In this document: piece by piece, positions 32,731 through 43,868 of the stretch | Layout of the letters: each line of letters opens with the position of its first letter | Position numbering within the stretch: the first letter of the stretch is position 1 | Assembly (NCBI RefSeq): GCF_963678635.1 | Contig: NC_087063.1 | Span: 39,632,759 to 39,696,758 of the forward strand | DNA length: 64,000 nt | Direction: 5' to 3' | DNA from: Symsagittifera roscoffensis | Lineage: Eukaryota > Xenacoelomorpha > Acoela > Convolutidae | Program-made: the position numbers and the translations under genes | The notes under the pieces: generated by a model | The model's input: the letters and a program-made list of their open reading frames with translations, nothing else | Databases searched by the model: none | Told to the model about the DNA's origin: nothing

Positions 32731-33316
32731 AATCTCTACCAGTCGATGGTTTTACCTATCATATGCTACGGGAGCTCAGTTTGGTATTTTTCGAAAACGG
32801 AACTCACTAAACTCGATAACATTCAGAAGAAAGCTGCGAACTGGGCAACAAATTATTCGGAGAATTGCTATACTGACAAATTCTCTACGTTGAATCTCTT
32901 GCCTCTTTCTTTGTACATCGAGCTGATCGACATTTTGACGTTATCCAAAGTCATAAACAATCGTTTCGACTTCAACTGGCATCCCTTTGTGAACTTTTCC
33001 TCCCGGAGAAACAATCTTTTTGACCTGCCTTACGTCAGCAAAGAACAGCTGAAAGGAAATTTCTGGTATCGCACACAGAGACTCGCAAACCTATTGAATA
33101 ACAGAATAGATTTCCTCAATTCTAACGGCCTCAAAGCAAGACTGTTGAAAACTTACTGGTGCTATTTCAATGATGTCTACAACTCTTCTTCTTCTTGTAC
33201 TTGGCGCGTTCTTTGCCTTTGTGCAAATTGTCGCCAAACTAACTTTAAGCGTTTGATTTTCGTTTCGGGGTCTTATACACCCTTGTTTTACTGTAAATTC
33301 ATTATAATAATAATAA
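32731..33316 (+). mobile_element. 5'-truncated LINE inserted into the RT of copy 1
   Basis: The 586-bp insert encodes a LINE C-terminal piece (LPIICYGSSVWYFSKTELTK, then NLLPLSLYIELIDIL, and later WRVLCLCANCRQTNF) and ends in an (ATA)n tail. The 9-mer TAAAAAGTT flanks it on both sides (32722-32730, 33317-33325). The truncated RT copy at 35480-35490 shows the same site uninterrupted. The fragment looks like a Jockey/CR1-superfamily element truncated during reverse transcription. Confidence 0.9.
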
Positions 33317-33325
33317 TAAAAAGTT

Positions 33326-34396
33326 CCACGAATTTCAACAGAATGAGCAAATCAAAAATTTGAAAAAAAACTAACGAAAATCGTTAAAACCTCCCCTCAA
33401 AACGTTTATGCCTGCTATACTAAAGGAGTTCAAGAAAAGTTTTCATTTCTTGCCAGGACAACCCCTAACACTATGGAAAACTTAGAAATTTGTGAAAATA
33501 TTATCAAAGAACAATTATTACCTAACCTAGTCGGTAAAGACACTTTAAACCCCCAGTTCCGTGAGATATCTTCCTTACCCCTTAAAATGGGCGGACTTAA
33601 CATCAAGCTGCCATCCGATCATGAAAACTACCTAGAATGGTCTAAGGAAACATCACTAGTACAGGAATCTCAGGATCCTATTACAGCAGTAACACACCAA
33701 GAAAAAATATGTACGCATATCAAAAAATTGAAAACTGATAGAACAAATCGAAAAAAAACAAACCTCATTAACTCCTCAAATGAAACAGATAAATACGCAA
33801 TCGACCTGGTCTCTGAAAAAGGAGTCTCTAACTGGCTCAATGCTCTATCACTGAGCAGATACAATTTCAACCTGAATAAATCAGAGTTCAGAGATGATAT
33901 TTACTTAAAATACGGATGGGAACCAACCAAAACCCCACTCACATGTGCATGTGATGCTGATTTTAACTTGACACATGCGCTTCACTGTGCAAAGGGTGGT
34001 TACACACACATAAGACACAATGAAATTAGAGACACGTTCGCCAACCTCATGAACGAGGTTTGCCATGATGTCGAGATTGAGCCGAAACTTCAGCCGTTTC
34101 AAGGCGAAAGCTTTGTCAACAATTCAACTACAACTGAAGATGAGGCACGAATTGACATTGGGGTAAACGGACTCTGGGATTCACAATTCAGCCGCGCTTT
34201 CTTTGATGTGCAAATTTTCAACGCCCATGCCAAAACATCGCAAAAACTGCATAAGGATGCATACAAATACCACGAAACGCTGAAGAACTCCAAATATCAG
34301 CAAAGAATTTTAAACGTTTTGGAAGAATTTTTGGATGCACCGGAAGCGCTGCTCCAACAGCCACGCGGACGATGCAGCGATTGGCCGAACAATTAA
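33326..34396 (+). pseudogene. C-terminal CCHC and PD-(D/E)XK-like region, copy 1
   Basis: The open frame of 307 residues from 33473 begins ENLEICENIIKEQLLPNL. A Cys-His cluster CACDADFNLTHALHC (C-X1-C-X7-H-X3-C) lies at about residues 160-175, followed by IRHNEIRDTFANLMNEV. An ARIDIGVNGLW...FFDVQIFN block at about residues 220-250 fits the D...(D/E)xK-type core seen in restriction-like endonucleases of R2-type LINEs. From the family pattern I infer target cleavage by this domain. The absolute catalytic residues cannot be assigned here. The C-terminus is Arg/Gln-rich. Confidence 0.6.
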
Positions 34397-34762
34397 GTGA
34401 AAAAAGACAAGAAAGATAACCAGAATCTATAAACTACATAAGAACTAAAATCAGCTTCGCAATCCTGAGGAGCTCTATACTTTGTATAAGGGGGTGCAGA
34501 TCGCTACGCAATTTTCAATTTATCGACAACTCCATTAGCGCTATTGTAGAGGAAGGACGGCTAAGATAAATTAACGTTACGATGATGCATTTAATGCTGA
34601 TTTATGACTTCATTGCTGATATATATGCATTTTTATATCACTGGTATGGCCCTATCCAGCTTGTGCACTTACCGTAACTAAACGGAAGGGCCCTTTTTGT
34701 AATTTAGTTTTTTTCATTATATGTTAATATATTTTAAAAAATTCACAGAATCTCTAAACAAG
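34397..34762. other. Probable 3' region of copy 1
   Basis: No frame of note. A GGCCCT...AGGGCC inverted pair around 34648-34690 followed by a T run could form a terminal hairpin of the element. The stretch ends where direct repeat R1 begins. Confidence 0.35.
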
Positions 34763-35059
34763 GATGAGGTCTACTGGGAGGCAGCCCGCCAGGCTTTATG
34801 GGTTGGCGAAGGTGCATACAGAAAAAACCCCATAAAAACCGGTCCTCTCATTGCCTGGTAGCTATTTTTTTATTGTTTTTTTTTATTTATTATGAGTAAT
34901 CAGAATGTAAAAAGTATCATAGTAACCGAGGTTACAGTCAGGAGTCCCTTCATCACGTATTCCAGTCAAATCCTTGGAATTTTCTAGATATGGAAGTGAT
35001 AATGATAAAAAAAGATGACAAGTGTTTAAGTCCTTTTCAATTAAAGTCGATACGGGTTA
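34763..35059 (+). repeat. Direct repeat R1 (297 bp)
   Basis: TGAGGTCTACTGGGAGGCAG to GTCGATACGGGTTA. It is about 95% identical by eye to R2 (35777-36074). R1 and R2 flank the truncated RT copy, so the unit R1-RT fragment-R2 spans 34763-36074. The repeat does not have TG...CA ends. Confidence 0.85.
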
Positions 35060-35776
35060 CTTCCCTTTTAACAGCGATTAAGAACTCCTACTCAAATCCA
35101 TCTAAATTATTCGTTAACAAAAAAACAATCTACTTTCAAGAAGGGACAACCCAGGGGGATCCACTAGCAATGGACATGTACGGTCTAGCCATAATACCCC
35201 TCAAAAAACTTTTATCAGTAGACGATGTAAATCAGAAATGGTACGCAGACGTGGGAAACGCAGTCGGTAAATTAAGCAATCTACGAACTGTCCTCGATAA
35301 AATCGCATCACTGGGTAAATTTTTCGGCTAACACGTGAAAGCATCCAAACGCCAACTCATTGTCAAGGATGAAAAACTCGGTGAAGCTCAGAAAATCTTC
35401 GAAAATACAGGAATCACTATGAAGGTAGGAGCCCGAGTGCTTGGTTCAGTTATAGGAACAGAATCTGAAGGTAAAAAGTTCCACGAATTTCAACAGAATG
35501 AGCAAATCAAAGTTTTGAAAAAACTAACGAAAATCGCTAAAACCTCCCCTCAAAACGTTTATGCCTGCTATACTAAAGGAGTTCAAGAAAAGCTTTCATT
35601 TCTTGCCAGGACAACGCCTAACACTATGGAAATCTTAGAAATATGTGAAAATATTATCAAAGAACAATTATTACCTAACCTAGTCGGTAAAGACACTTTA
35701 AACCCCCAGTTCCATGAGATATCTTCCTTACCCCTTAAAAGGGGTGGACTTAACATCAAGCTGCCATCCGATCATG
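35060..35776 (+). pseudogene. Truncated second copy of the RT (copy 2)
   Basis: It corresponds to copy 1 from LLTAIKNSYSNPSK to GLNIKLPSDH, minus the nested LINE. The catalytic box is WYADVGNAVGKL, so the second catalytic Asp is Val. The RT is joined abruptly to R1 on the left and R2 on the right. It is inactive, but it preserves the uninterrupted insertion site of the LINE found in copy 1. Confidence 0.8.
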
Positions 35777-36074
35777 GGTGAGGTCTACTGGGAGGCAGCC
35801 CACCAGGCTTTATGGGTTGGCGAAGGTGCATACAGAAAAAACCCCATTAAAACAGGTCCTCTCATTGCCTGGTAGCTCTTTTTTTATTGTTTTTTTTTAA
35901 ATTTATTATGGGTTATCAGAATGTCAAAAGTATCATAGTAACCGACGTTACAGTCAGGAGTCCCTTCATCACGTATTCCAGTCAAATCCTCGGAATTTTT
36001 TAGATATGGAATTGATAATGATAAAAAAAATGACAAGTGTTTAAGTCCTTTTCAATTAAAGTCGATACGGGTTA
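35777..36074 (+). repeat. Direct repeat R2 (298 bp)
   Basis: Second copy of R1, beginning TGAGGTCTACTGGG at 35779 after the RT fragment and ending GATACGGGTTA. The two copies differ by single-base changes and small A/T-run differences. Confidence 0.85.
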
Positions 36075-36177
36075 TGTTTATTCAATAGGAACACGCAACT
36101 CGACACGAGAAACTATAATATACAAGTGTTACAAATAAAAAAATTTCGTCGAAAGTTATTTTGTCATTTATTGTTCC

Positions 36178-36930
36178 GAGTACTTAAGCGGCGTTCGCAA
36201 TCTGTATTGCCAGGGAGATTCTCTGTTTTAAAAAGCTGCCTGCTCTGGGTTCCTCAGTGCATATGCTTAGGTTCTTACAAAGCTTGCTCCAAAAAAATTA
36301 ATGCTGGGACCGGCCGCGCCCTGAATTTCAAAGCTAGTGGTTGAAAAAGATATCCATCATCTACAAGATCTTTATACTTGTCATTTTTTCGCTCATTCGC
36401 TTCAGCGGCAGCCGTACCAGGGTTACAAACAGACCGGTCATTAATCCTACAAGGAGCTAAGGAGTCTACTACCGTTACATCCCACAAGAACTGCTTACCA
36501 ACAGCCCATGGAACGAGCGTAAAAACGTCTGCGCTTCTGATTGGTCCTGTGGAGGTGTCGAGGTTCTAAAACAGACGGAAGGTGAGTAGAAGATAAACTC
36601 TGCTTTTTAAGAGCATTCAGGTTTGAATGCCGAGAGAATATCCCTGCACTTTTGAGGCAACGAAGACCATGCCAACCATCCTCGGTAACGTCTTTTCCGC
36701 ACACGCGTTTATGCCGTTCGCATATTTTTGAGCCTAATCGAAGTCCTATTGCATTTCTGAGTTGTTGGTTCGACAGTTTTAACCATAAATTTTTGCACGG
36801 GATGGCGTTCAACCATTGGGAGCCAAATCTATCTTGGAACGCGTTGAATCTTTTTATGTCCGTTTGTTCGAGTCGTAAAATCAAGTCTGCATTTTCTCTG
36901 TCAAAAATTGGCTCCAATTTCAATTCATCA
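36178..36930 (-). pseudogene. Remnant of another RT/nuclease retroelement family, antisense
   Basis: On the minus strand the sequence runs WLNAIPCKNLWLKLSNQQLR, GLRLGSKICERHKRVCGKDV, then WHGLRCLKSAGIFSRHSNLN (about 36600-36830). A frameshift near 36570 leads to LVPWAVGKQFLWDVTVVDSL and GTAAAEANERKNDKYKDL, and another shift to FLKQRISLAIQIANAA near 36190. The Cys/His cluster, RH and the W-DVTVVD block match the C-terminal part of RT proteins common in cnidarians, echinoderms and tunicates. Only the C-terminus is present. Confidence 0.65.
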
Positions 36931-37870
36931 AGAAAAATGCGTCGCGAAAAAAGAGAAAATTACGTCAGTGCACCAAGCTAAACTATTTCTCCGTTACGTT
37001 GACGATGTAGTGAGAACAGTGAAGGGTGATCCTGTAAAGGTGCTACGGGCTGCAAACTTACTACATCCAAATTTACAGTTCACAATAAAGACACCAAACA
37101 CAAACGGGAAATTGGCGTTTTTGGATTTACAAATAAGTATTGACAAAAGCAAGAAAGTTAACTGTAGGTGGTATCAAAAACCAACAGATACAGGTACCAT
37201 ACTAAATTTTAGAAGCTGAGCCCCCTTCAGTAGAAGAGACGTGTGATTGAAGGAACTGTTCACCGTGTTTTCCGCAGTACGTCAACATGGGAAGAATATG
37301 ATAAAGCGATAAAAATCAACCGTAAACAGTGGTTGGATAACCAATATCCGGAAAGTAGATGGTCGCGGGTTCAATCGCCTACCCTTGAGAAGATCATCAG
37401 GGAGGGCTCATACAAAAATAAAATGGCTGAGAAAAAGAAGCCCTCTAATTAAAGCAGTGATTCACCACCCATCTTGATGGTTCAATATAGGGGGAATCAC
37501 AATTGGACATCAGCAAAAAAAGTGCGCGATATCATCAATGCGCAGATAATATTTACGACGAGGAAAATGAAAACTTGCATGCACTCTCTGAAATCCTCCT
37601 TTTCCAGGGAACTGAAATCCCAAGTGGTTTACAGACATTACTTGAATGATGTGGGTGCAAATCCATCTATGTTGGCCAGACGGTCCGACATCCGACATCT
37701 CACCACAAGGATTGAGGAACACCGAAAAGAAGATAGCCCAGTCGGACAGCATATAAGGAAGTGTGGTAGTAAGAGTGCTAAGTCGGAGTTTAAATGGATG
37801 ATAATCGACCAAGCGTAGAGCAGCTTTAAGTTACTCAAACTAGAGGCGCTGCAAATTAGGAAAGAGAGAC
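36931..37870 (+). mobile_element. Penelope-like element fragment with GIY-YIG-like motif
   Basis: LFLRYVDDVVRTVKGDPVKV (palm motif with catalytic DD) is followed by NGKLAFLDLQIS and YQKPTDTGTIL at about 36985-37190, the typical Penelope RT order. RVFRSTSTWEEYDKAI follows in the next frame. Across a further shift, CGCKSIYVGQTVRH at about 37653-37690 and IEEHRKEDSPVGQHIRKCG (split over two frames) resemble the GIY-YIG endonuclease of these elements. Upstream RT motifs are missing, so the copy is 5'-truncated. Confidence 0.75.
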
Positions 37871-37922
37871 AGGTAAGGTAATTAACATGCGCGACGAGTT
37901 TAGAAGTAGGAAGCTGACACTA

Positions 37923-37955
37923 AGGCTATAGTTCCAGAATCTGGAACTATAGCCT
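37923..37955. repeat. Perfect 33-bp palindrome
   Basis: Sixteen-base arms (left AGGCTATAGTTCCAGA, right its exact complement) around one central A. It lies about 50 bases beyond the last recognisable Penelope-like sequence. No other copy was noticed in the window. Confidence 0.95.
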
Positions 37956-38204
37956 AGTTAAAAACAAAAAGCTGATAACTCTCAGAAATTTGTGACAAAA
38001 TGTTTGAAATTGTTGCATAAAATTTGTTACAACCTTTCAGTAATTTATGTAAAGTTTTGATTGGTTGAATTTTTTAAACTTTGAAATAATGTTATGTATG
38101 ACACTTTTTATAATATTTGATCATTTTGTAACGATATTTTAGATTTTTAAAACCTGAATATGCACAAAAATGTGCGAAAACGTTTGTTTGAATTTACAAT
38201 TCTC

Positions 38205-40480
38205 AAAAAATTCACAGAGAGCAAACTCAATTTTCACAATTGATGTTTTCTCTATCTTTTATAGCTAAATTTTTATATTAGAATCAAACAAAATATTATA
38301 TGTTTTACCAACGCGACTATTTCGCCATGAAATAATAAGACGAGAAACCAACCTTTTCTCGCAACGTTTGGTTTCAGTTTGTGAATCACACTGATAAAAT
38401 GACAATGAAATATCACCGATAGTATAAGTTGACCTAAAAAGAATCCTAGCATGGTTCATAATAGATTCTTTTCAACACAATTTAAATTCAATCTCAACAG
38501 CAAGAAGAAAATGTTGACCACAAACTTCAGATGACGAAACAAAATTAGCAGACAAAACAGATTATGTATGGGACCCGGAATAGTCTCAGGTGTAGTTTTT
38601 CAAAATCCTTAGCAATAGTTCAAGTGCAGCAAGTGTCACTGTCTCTGTACGAAAAGACTATGTAAGAGTAACTCCACTCATCACTGATACCACACCCTTA
38701 AATTACATCACAAAATTTAATGATAGAACAAGTATTGAGTTTAATTTCAACATTTTTAAATACACATGAAAACTTTAATGCAACTAGAAACCTGACACAA
38801 CAAGATATTCAAACTCCATCACACTTTGTAAACGAAGAAGTAGTAGAAACAATACCTACAACAACCCAACAGAGTCCTTCCGCAATTTACTCAACACTCA
38901 CAACACCACATGAAAATAATCCTTTCCCACAAACAACACTACAATCATCAGTTAAACCATCCGTTGTTCCAAAATACACCAATATGAAATATAAGATAAA
39001 TAGACCAATAACTAAAACTTGACAACATAACAAACAAAACACAAACAGAAATAACTTTGCAAATCAAACTATGACTTTTTCGCAAACAATAACACTAGCA
39101 ACTCAAAAGTCAAACCTCTTTACACAACGTGAAATCAATCTCAAGAACATAATTACACACAAAAGATACCAAAACCAGTATCTCAATCAGTATTTTTTTA
39201 ACTGAAAAACTAAAAACTCCAGACCGCACCGAATTACCCATTTCTACAACAAACTAAAAATCCAAAAGAAGACAACCACACTATTCTGAAGATGAAGACT
39301 ACTTCAACCAAATCCAAAAACAACAATACAACACTAACCAACAAAAAAATAATTGGTACAAATTCAACCAAACAGATTTATCAACCATATAATTTTGAAC
39401 CCTATATGAACTCAGAACGACAAAATATGGCACAACCAAGTTATAACGTGCAATCACCAATCCATATAATTACCCAAGGTTACCAACGTAAGCCAATGCT
39501 AAACGAAATTCCATTACCATATTACTTACAATAATATGAATTTACAAAAACCACTTTAAAAATTATACACAAATACCAAACACAGCAGAATCACTTCAAA
39601 TCACAATGAATCCACCAGAACTAGAACCAATCAAAACACCACATCATCAAAATTGGATACATAGGCGTACAACATTAATTCAAACCAAACTTGACGGCGC
39701 GGCTCAAAAATGGTTTTCAGTTTTACCTATAGAAACTAAATCTGACTGGAAACGATTCAACAAGAGTTTTCAAAAACGTTCGACTCTGAAAGAAAGAAAC
39801 AAAATCAAAGAGTTTTATGCAGCGAAGTTCGCAGACTTCCAAACAAAATAACTCGCAGTAAAATTGAAACCCTAGTACGATAAGCTTAATCTCTGATTAA
39901 CCATGATCAGAAAAACACGAATGTCACCGAAAATTTTTTAATGATTCTCACAGCACAATTACGCAAAATGCAAACAAAGAGAGCATCACATCCATCATCA
40001 ATCCGCAGACCCGATATAGAAGTTCGAAATTGAGTAGATAAACTAGAACAAGCTGAAATCACAATGAAACTGGCAGAAACAGAAAATTTGAACTACAATA
40101 TGTAAACAACGTTCAAACAACTTCATATATTAATAATATCCGAGATTTTGATAATGAACTCGCAGAAATAACTACTCAAATCTTAAACATCTATGAAAAG
40201 AATCCAAATTTCAAACGCAAACCTTCATTTAAAAATGATATAAATTTTGCCGCAGATATGGACATACAGACAAAACAGCAAAGCAAGACAATTGCAATAA
40301 ACCACCAAAACCAAGAGAACCAAGCAAATCTTTTTATCAATACAGAAAAAAATATATCCAAATCTTCCAAACAAAAATGTTAAAAAAAACATTAGCTCAG
40401 AAAAACCAATCCCAAATAGCTATAGAAATACCAGATCACAATTGCTTTATCCAAATATTTTTTGAAGCAGACCACCAAAT
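38205..40480 (+). mobile_element. Second gypsy-type family, copy D (gag part, no satellite inside)
   Basis: The left end is homologous to copy C from 18,525 (TTCACAGAGAGCAAACTC). Gag segments are readable at 38720-39022 (Thr/Pro/Gln-rich), 39292-39534 and 39606-39851. The last contains LDGAAQKWFSVLPIETKSDW, a Retrotrans_gag-like core. Where copies C and E carry the ~165-bp satellite, D runs straight from TTTCTACAACAAACTA to GAAGACAACCACACT. Zinc-knuckle-like traces (KCRRYGHTDKTAKQDN-type text across a frameshift) lie near 40245-40300. Confidence 0.75.
39606..39851 (+). pseudogene. Gag capsid core fragment, copy D
   Basis: An 81-residue open frame contains IQTKLDGAAQKWFSVLP followed by KSDWKRFNKSFQKRST. 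The small-residue/Trp spacing is that of Retrotrans_gag domains, which form the particle shell. It is closed by a stop and by frameshifts to later gag sequence. Confidence 0.6.
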
Positions 40481-41364
40481 TGATAAAATTCACAAAATGT
40501 TTCACAAAAGATGTTTTCTCTATCATTTATAGCTATATTTCTATACTAGAAAAAACAAAAACAAAAAATTACATGCATCAACACCGCAAACATCTCGACA
40601 AGCAATACTAAGACAAGAAACCTTTTCACGCAATATTTAGCTTCAATTCTTGAAACACTCAATGATGATGAAATATCACAGATACTAAAAGATGACCTAT
40701 AAAAAAATGGGACCCTGAGTGTTCTCATATTTAATTTTTCAAAATCCCTAGCGACAGTTCAAGTGCAGCAATTGCCACTGTTTCTGTTCAAAAAGATTAT
40801 GTAAGAGTAACTCCACTAACCAATGACACCACATCCTTAAATTATAACATATTTTTTAATGATAGGACAAGTAATAATAGTTAAAATTCAAACATTTTTA
40901 AATTGTAATAGAAAAATTTTACTGGAACTAGAACTCAGACACAACAATATATTCAAACCCCATCAAACTTTGTAAACGAAGAAGTTGTAGAAACAAAACC
41001 TAAAACAACACAAAAAGGTTTTTCCCCAATGCATCCAACACTCACAACACCACAATCAACAGTTAAACCATCTGTTATTTCAAAATACTCTCAGATGGAT
41101 TATCAAACAAATAGACCAATAACTAAAATAAGACAATCTAACAAACAAAAATAAATACACAGAAAAAACTTTGCAAATCATAACTATGATTTTTTTGCAA
41201 ACAGTAACGTTAGCAACCCAATAGCAAAAACCCTTTACATAACGCAAAATGAATCTCAGGAACATAATTACACCCAACAGATACCAAAACCAGTATCTCA
41301 ATCAGTATTTTTTTTCTGAAAAATGAAAAACATAAACAAAACGCCCCAAAAATACCCAGTTTTT

Positions 41365-42790
41365 TAAACAAAACCTGCGTGTAACGCATCTCTGGTGCTT
41401 CGAATTTTCCACAATTCAAAAAAAACATTCTTTGAGTGTACTCTGACAGCATTCAATTACAGGGTTCGCGATAACAAGTTTCGAAAAACCATAAAACTTT
41501 GTGATTTGTAAATAAGTTCTTCGAAAAATTTGAAATGAAGTTAAAAACGTCACATCTGGGAATTTGAAAGTAATTAGGCAATCGCATTTGGACGCAAGAT
41601 TTGCATTTCCTGAGAGTACTCCTACAGTACCCAACTACAACGTTGGGAAATTCAAAATTTGAGAAACTTCACCTTGAGTTTTCTAAAAAAAAAGGTATTC
41701 ACATCTCGAAAACTACCAAATTTTGAACAGTATGTTTTGATGGCAATATCTGCAATCTTTGAAAGTACACAATTACAGGGCTGGGAATTTCACTTCAACG
41801 AATTACTTTGTAGTTTGAGTTTTCTGAAAATTTCCAAGAAAATTACAAAAAAAGCGTCGTATCTCCGAAACAAAAATGATTTGGGCATTCTTAATTGAAG
41901 ATCATATTTGCAATCCCTGAGATTACTCTGACAGCCCCCTAACTAGAGGTTAGGAAATTCAAACTTTGAGAAAAAAAAACTAATTCAATTTTCATGTAAC
42001 TTTTTTTGAAAAAATCTCAAAAAACGTCATATCTGGAAAACTACAAGGATTTGAGCAGTCAAATTGGGAAGCAAAACTCGCAACTCTAGAGAGTACCCTG
42101 AAAAAGTCTCACTAGACAGATGGTAATTTCAAGTTTTGTGAAATAATTTTTCGTATCTAAGTTTTCTGAAAAATTTTGAAAAAAATCCAAAAAAATGTCA
42201 TATCTCAAAAACTACAAGGATTTGAACAGCCATAATCAGAGGCAAGATTCGCCATCCTTGAGATTACCTCACAATAACCATCAACAGGATTGAGATTTAC
42301 AACGTTTTCGAAATTTTTACAATCTAACTTTTTGAAAACTTTGTTAAAAAAAATAAAAAAAAGGTCATATCTCGAAAACTACAAAGATTTGAGAAATGAG
42401 AATTGGAATAACATCCGCAACCCCTGAGAGTACCCTGACAGCACCCAACTACAGGTTAAGAATTTCAGTAATTGACAAACTTTTCTAATTTAAATTTTCT
42501 AGAAATTTTTGAAAAATCTCGAAAATTGCCTATCTCGTAAACTGAAAGGATTTGGTTATTCATTTATGGAGGCCAGAGTCGCAAAAGATGGGAAAGCTCT
42601 GACAATATCCTCTTTTTGGGTTGCTGATTTCAAACTTGATGAAATAAGCACTAAACTTGAACGGGAAAAGCGGAAAAAAGCGTAACCATTGCAATGTACG
42701 ATATGGCTTAAACATGGAAAAATTATTTTGTTAAACATGAAAAAATACTAAGTTGAAAAAATTTTAAAATGGCGAGATAGTGAAGCTCGC
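41365..42790. repeat. ~165-bp satellite array embedded in gag of copy E
   Basis: About eight units with the CGTCATATCT-type core, TTTGAGCAG/GAACAG and GAGTACCCTGACAGCACCCA blocks. It starts at GTAACGCATCTCTGGTGCTTCGAATTTTC, the same entry text as in copy C, and ends in the AACATGGAAAAATTATTTTG tail (to about 43060). Confidence 0.85.
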
Positions 42791-43450
42791 ATTTTAGTAT
42801 ATAATAGATAATAGTTTTAAGTTAGAAAAATTAGAAGTCGGGTAGGCAGGCAATAATTGAACTAATTAAAAAAGCAGGTATAAAGACAGACAGACTTAAT
42901 TTGGCCTCAAAGAAAATACTGAGAATTCAATGACCTTGCGGAAAACTAACTGAAAATTTTTCTAAAGCATTGCAATATATGTTAAACGTGCAAAATTATT
43001 ATGCTTAGACATGGGAGCTATCTGTCACTCGCATTTAATTATAGCATAGATTAAAATCCAACAGACAGGCAATTTACAAGATGTCAACCACACTATTCGG
43101 AAGATGAAGACTATTGCAAACAAAACCAACAAAATTACAATAAAAACCCACAAAAAAGAATAGTGGTACAAAAATGAACAACCAGATGACATTCATCAAC
43201 CAGATAATTTTGAACCCTACATGAACTCAGAACAAACACAACACCTTCCTCAACGAGACAAAAATTGGTACAACCAAGTAAAAACAATCACAAAACCATA
43301 TAAATAACCAAGGTTACCAATTTAACCCAATGCAAAATAAAATTGCCATTTTACTTACAACAACATGAAATTACAAAAACTCAACCTAAAAATTATAACC
43401 AAATACCAAACAAAGCAGAATGACTTCTAATGACAATAAATCCATGATTT

Positions 43451-43868
43451 ATGGGTGAATCATTTATTTCATCAAATAAAACTCATGGTAACACAGGAAC
43501 AGACCCTGAATGTTCAGAGGAAGACAACCTAAAAGCAGTTACAGCAAATTTAGTTTTAAACCTAGGTCCAGAACCAATAAATTACTCTAATAGAAGTAAT
43601 TATTCAAATCTTAACATGAACCGCTCAGATTCAAATTCTCGAAATAGATATTATTCTAATGACCGCTCACAAGTTTTTTCCAATAACCGATATCAAAATT
43701 TTTCAAATAATTGACCTAGAAATCACTCAAATAACAGATCACTATAATAACTATAATAACAATAGACCATATAATAAAAATTATAATAGCAGATCCCGTG
43801 ATAACTACAGAAATAGAAATAACAATTATCAAAACAAATCGATTAACTATTCTCAATCACCATATTGA
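43451..43868 (+). pseudogene. Asn/Arg/Tyr-rich gag C-terminal region, copy E
   Basis: Two overlapping frames (43451-43714, 43659-43868) are dominated by Asn, Arg, Ser and Tyr repeats (for example NRYYSNDRSQVFSNNRYQNF). They arise from imperfect AATAACNATA-type repeats. A disordered, basic nucleic-acid-binding Gag tail is plausible. The frameshift between the two frames means neither is a complete product. Confidence 0.45.

Larger units (their letters stand above)
31925..34396 (+). mobile_element. Non-LTR-type retroelement, copy 1, with RT and PD-(D/E)XK-like nuclease region
   Basis: Plus-strand coding sequence, 5'-truncated and with frameshifts, runs from LATEELNPELMEPYNACRLI through RT motifs to a C-terminal nuclease-like region. 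It is interrupted by a younger LINE at 32731-33316. A truncated second copy lies at 35060-35776. Similar RTs are known to me as abundant, unnamed proteins in cnidarian and other invertebrate genomes. Confidence 0.75.

Noticed and set aside
34763..36074. A true LTR retrotransposon made of R1, RT fragment and R2
   Set aside because: The repeats lack TG...CA ends, primer site, polypurine tract and target duplication, and the RT belongs to a non-LTR-like family. It is kept only as a structural observation.
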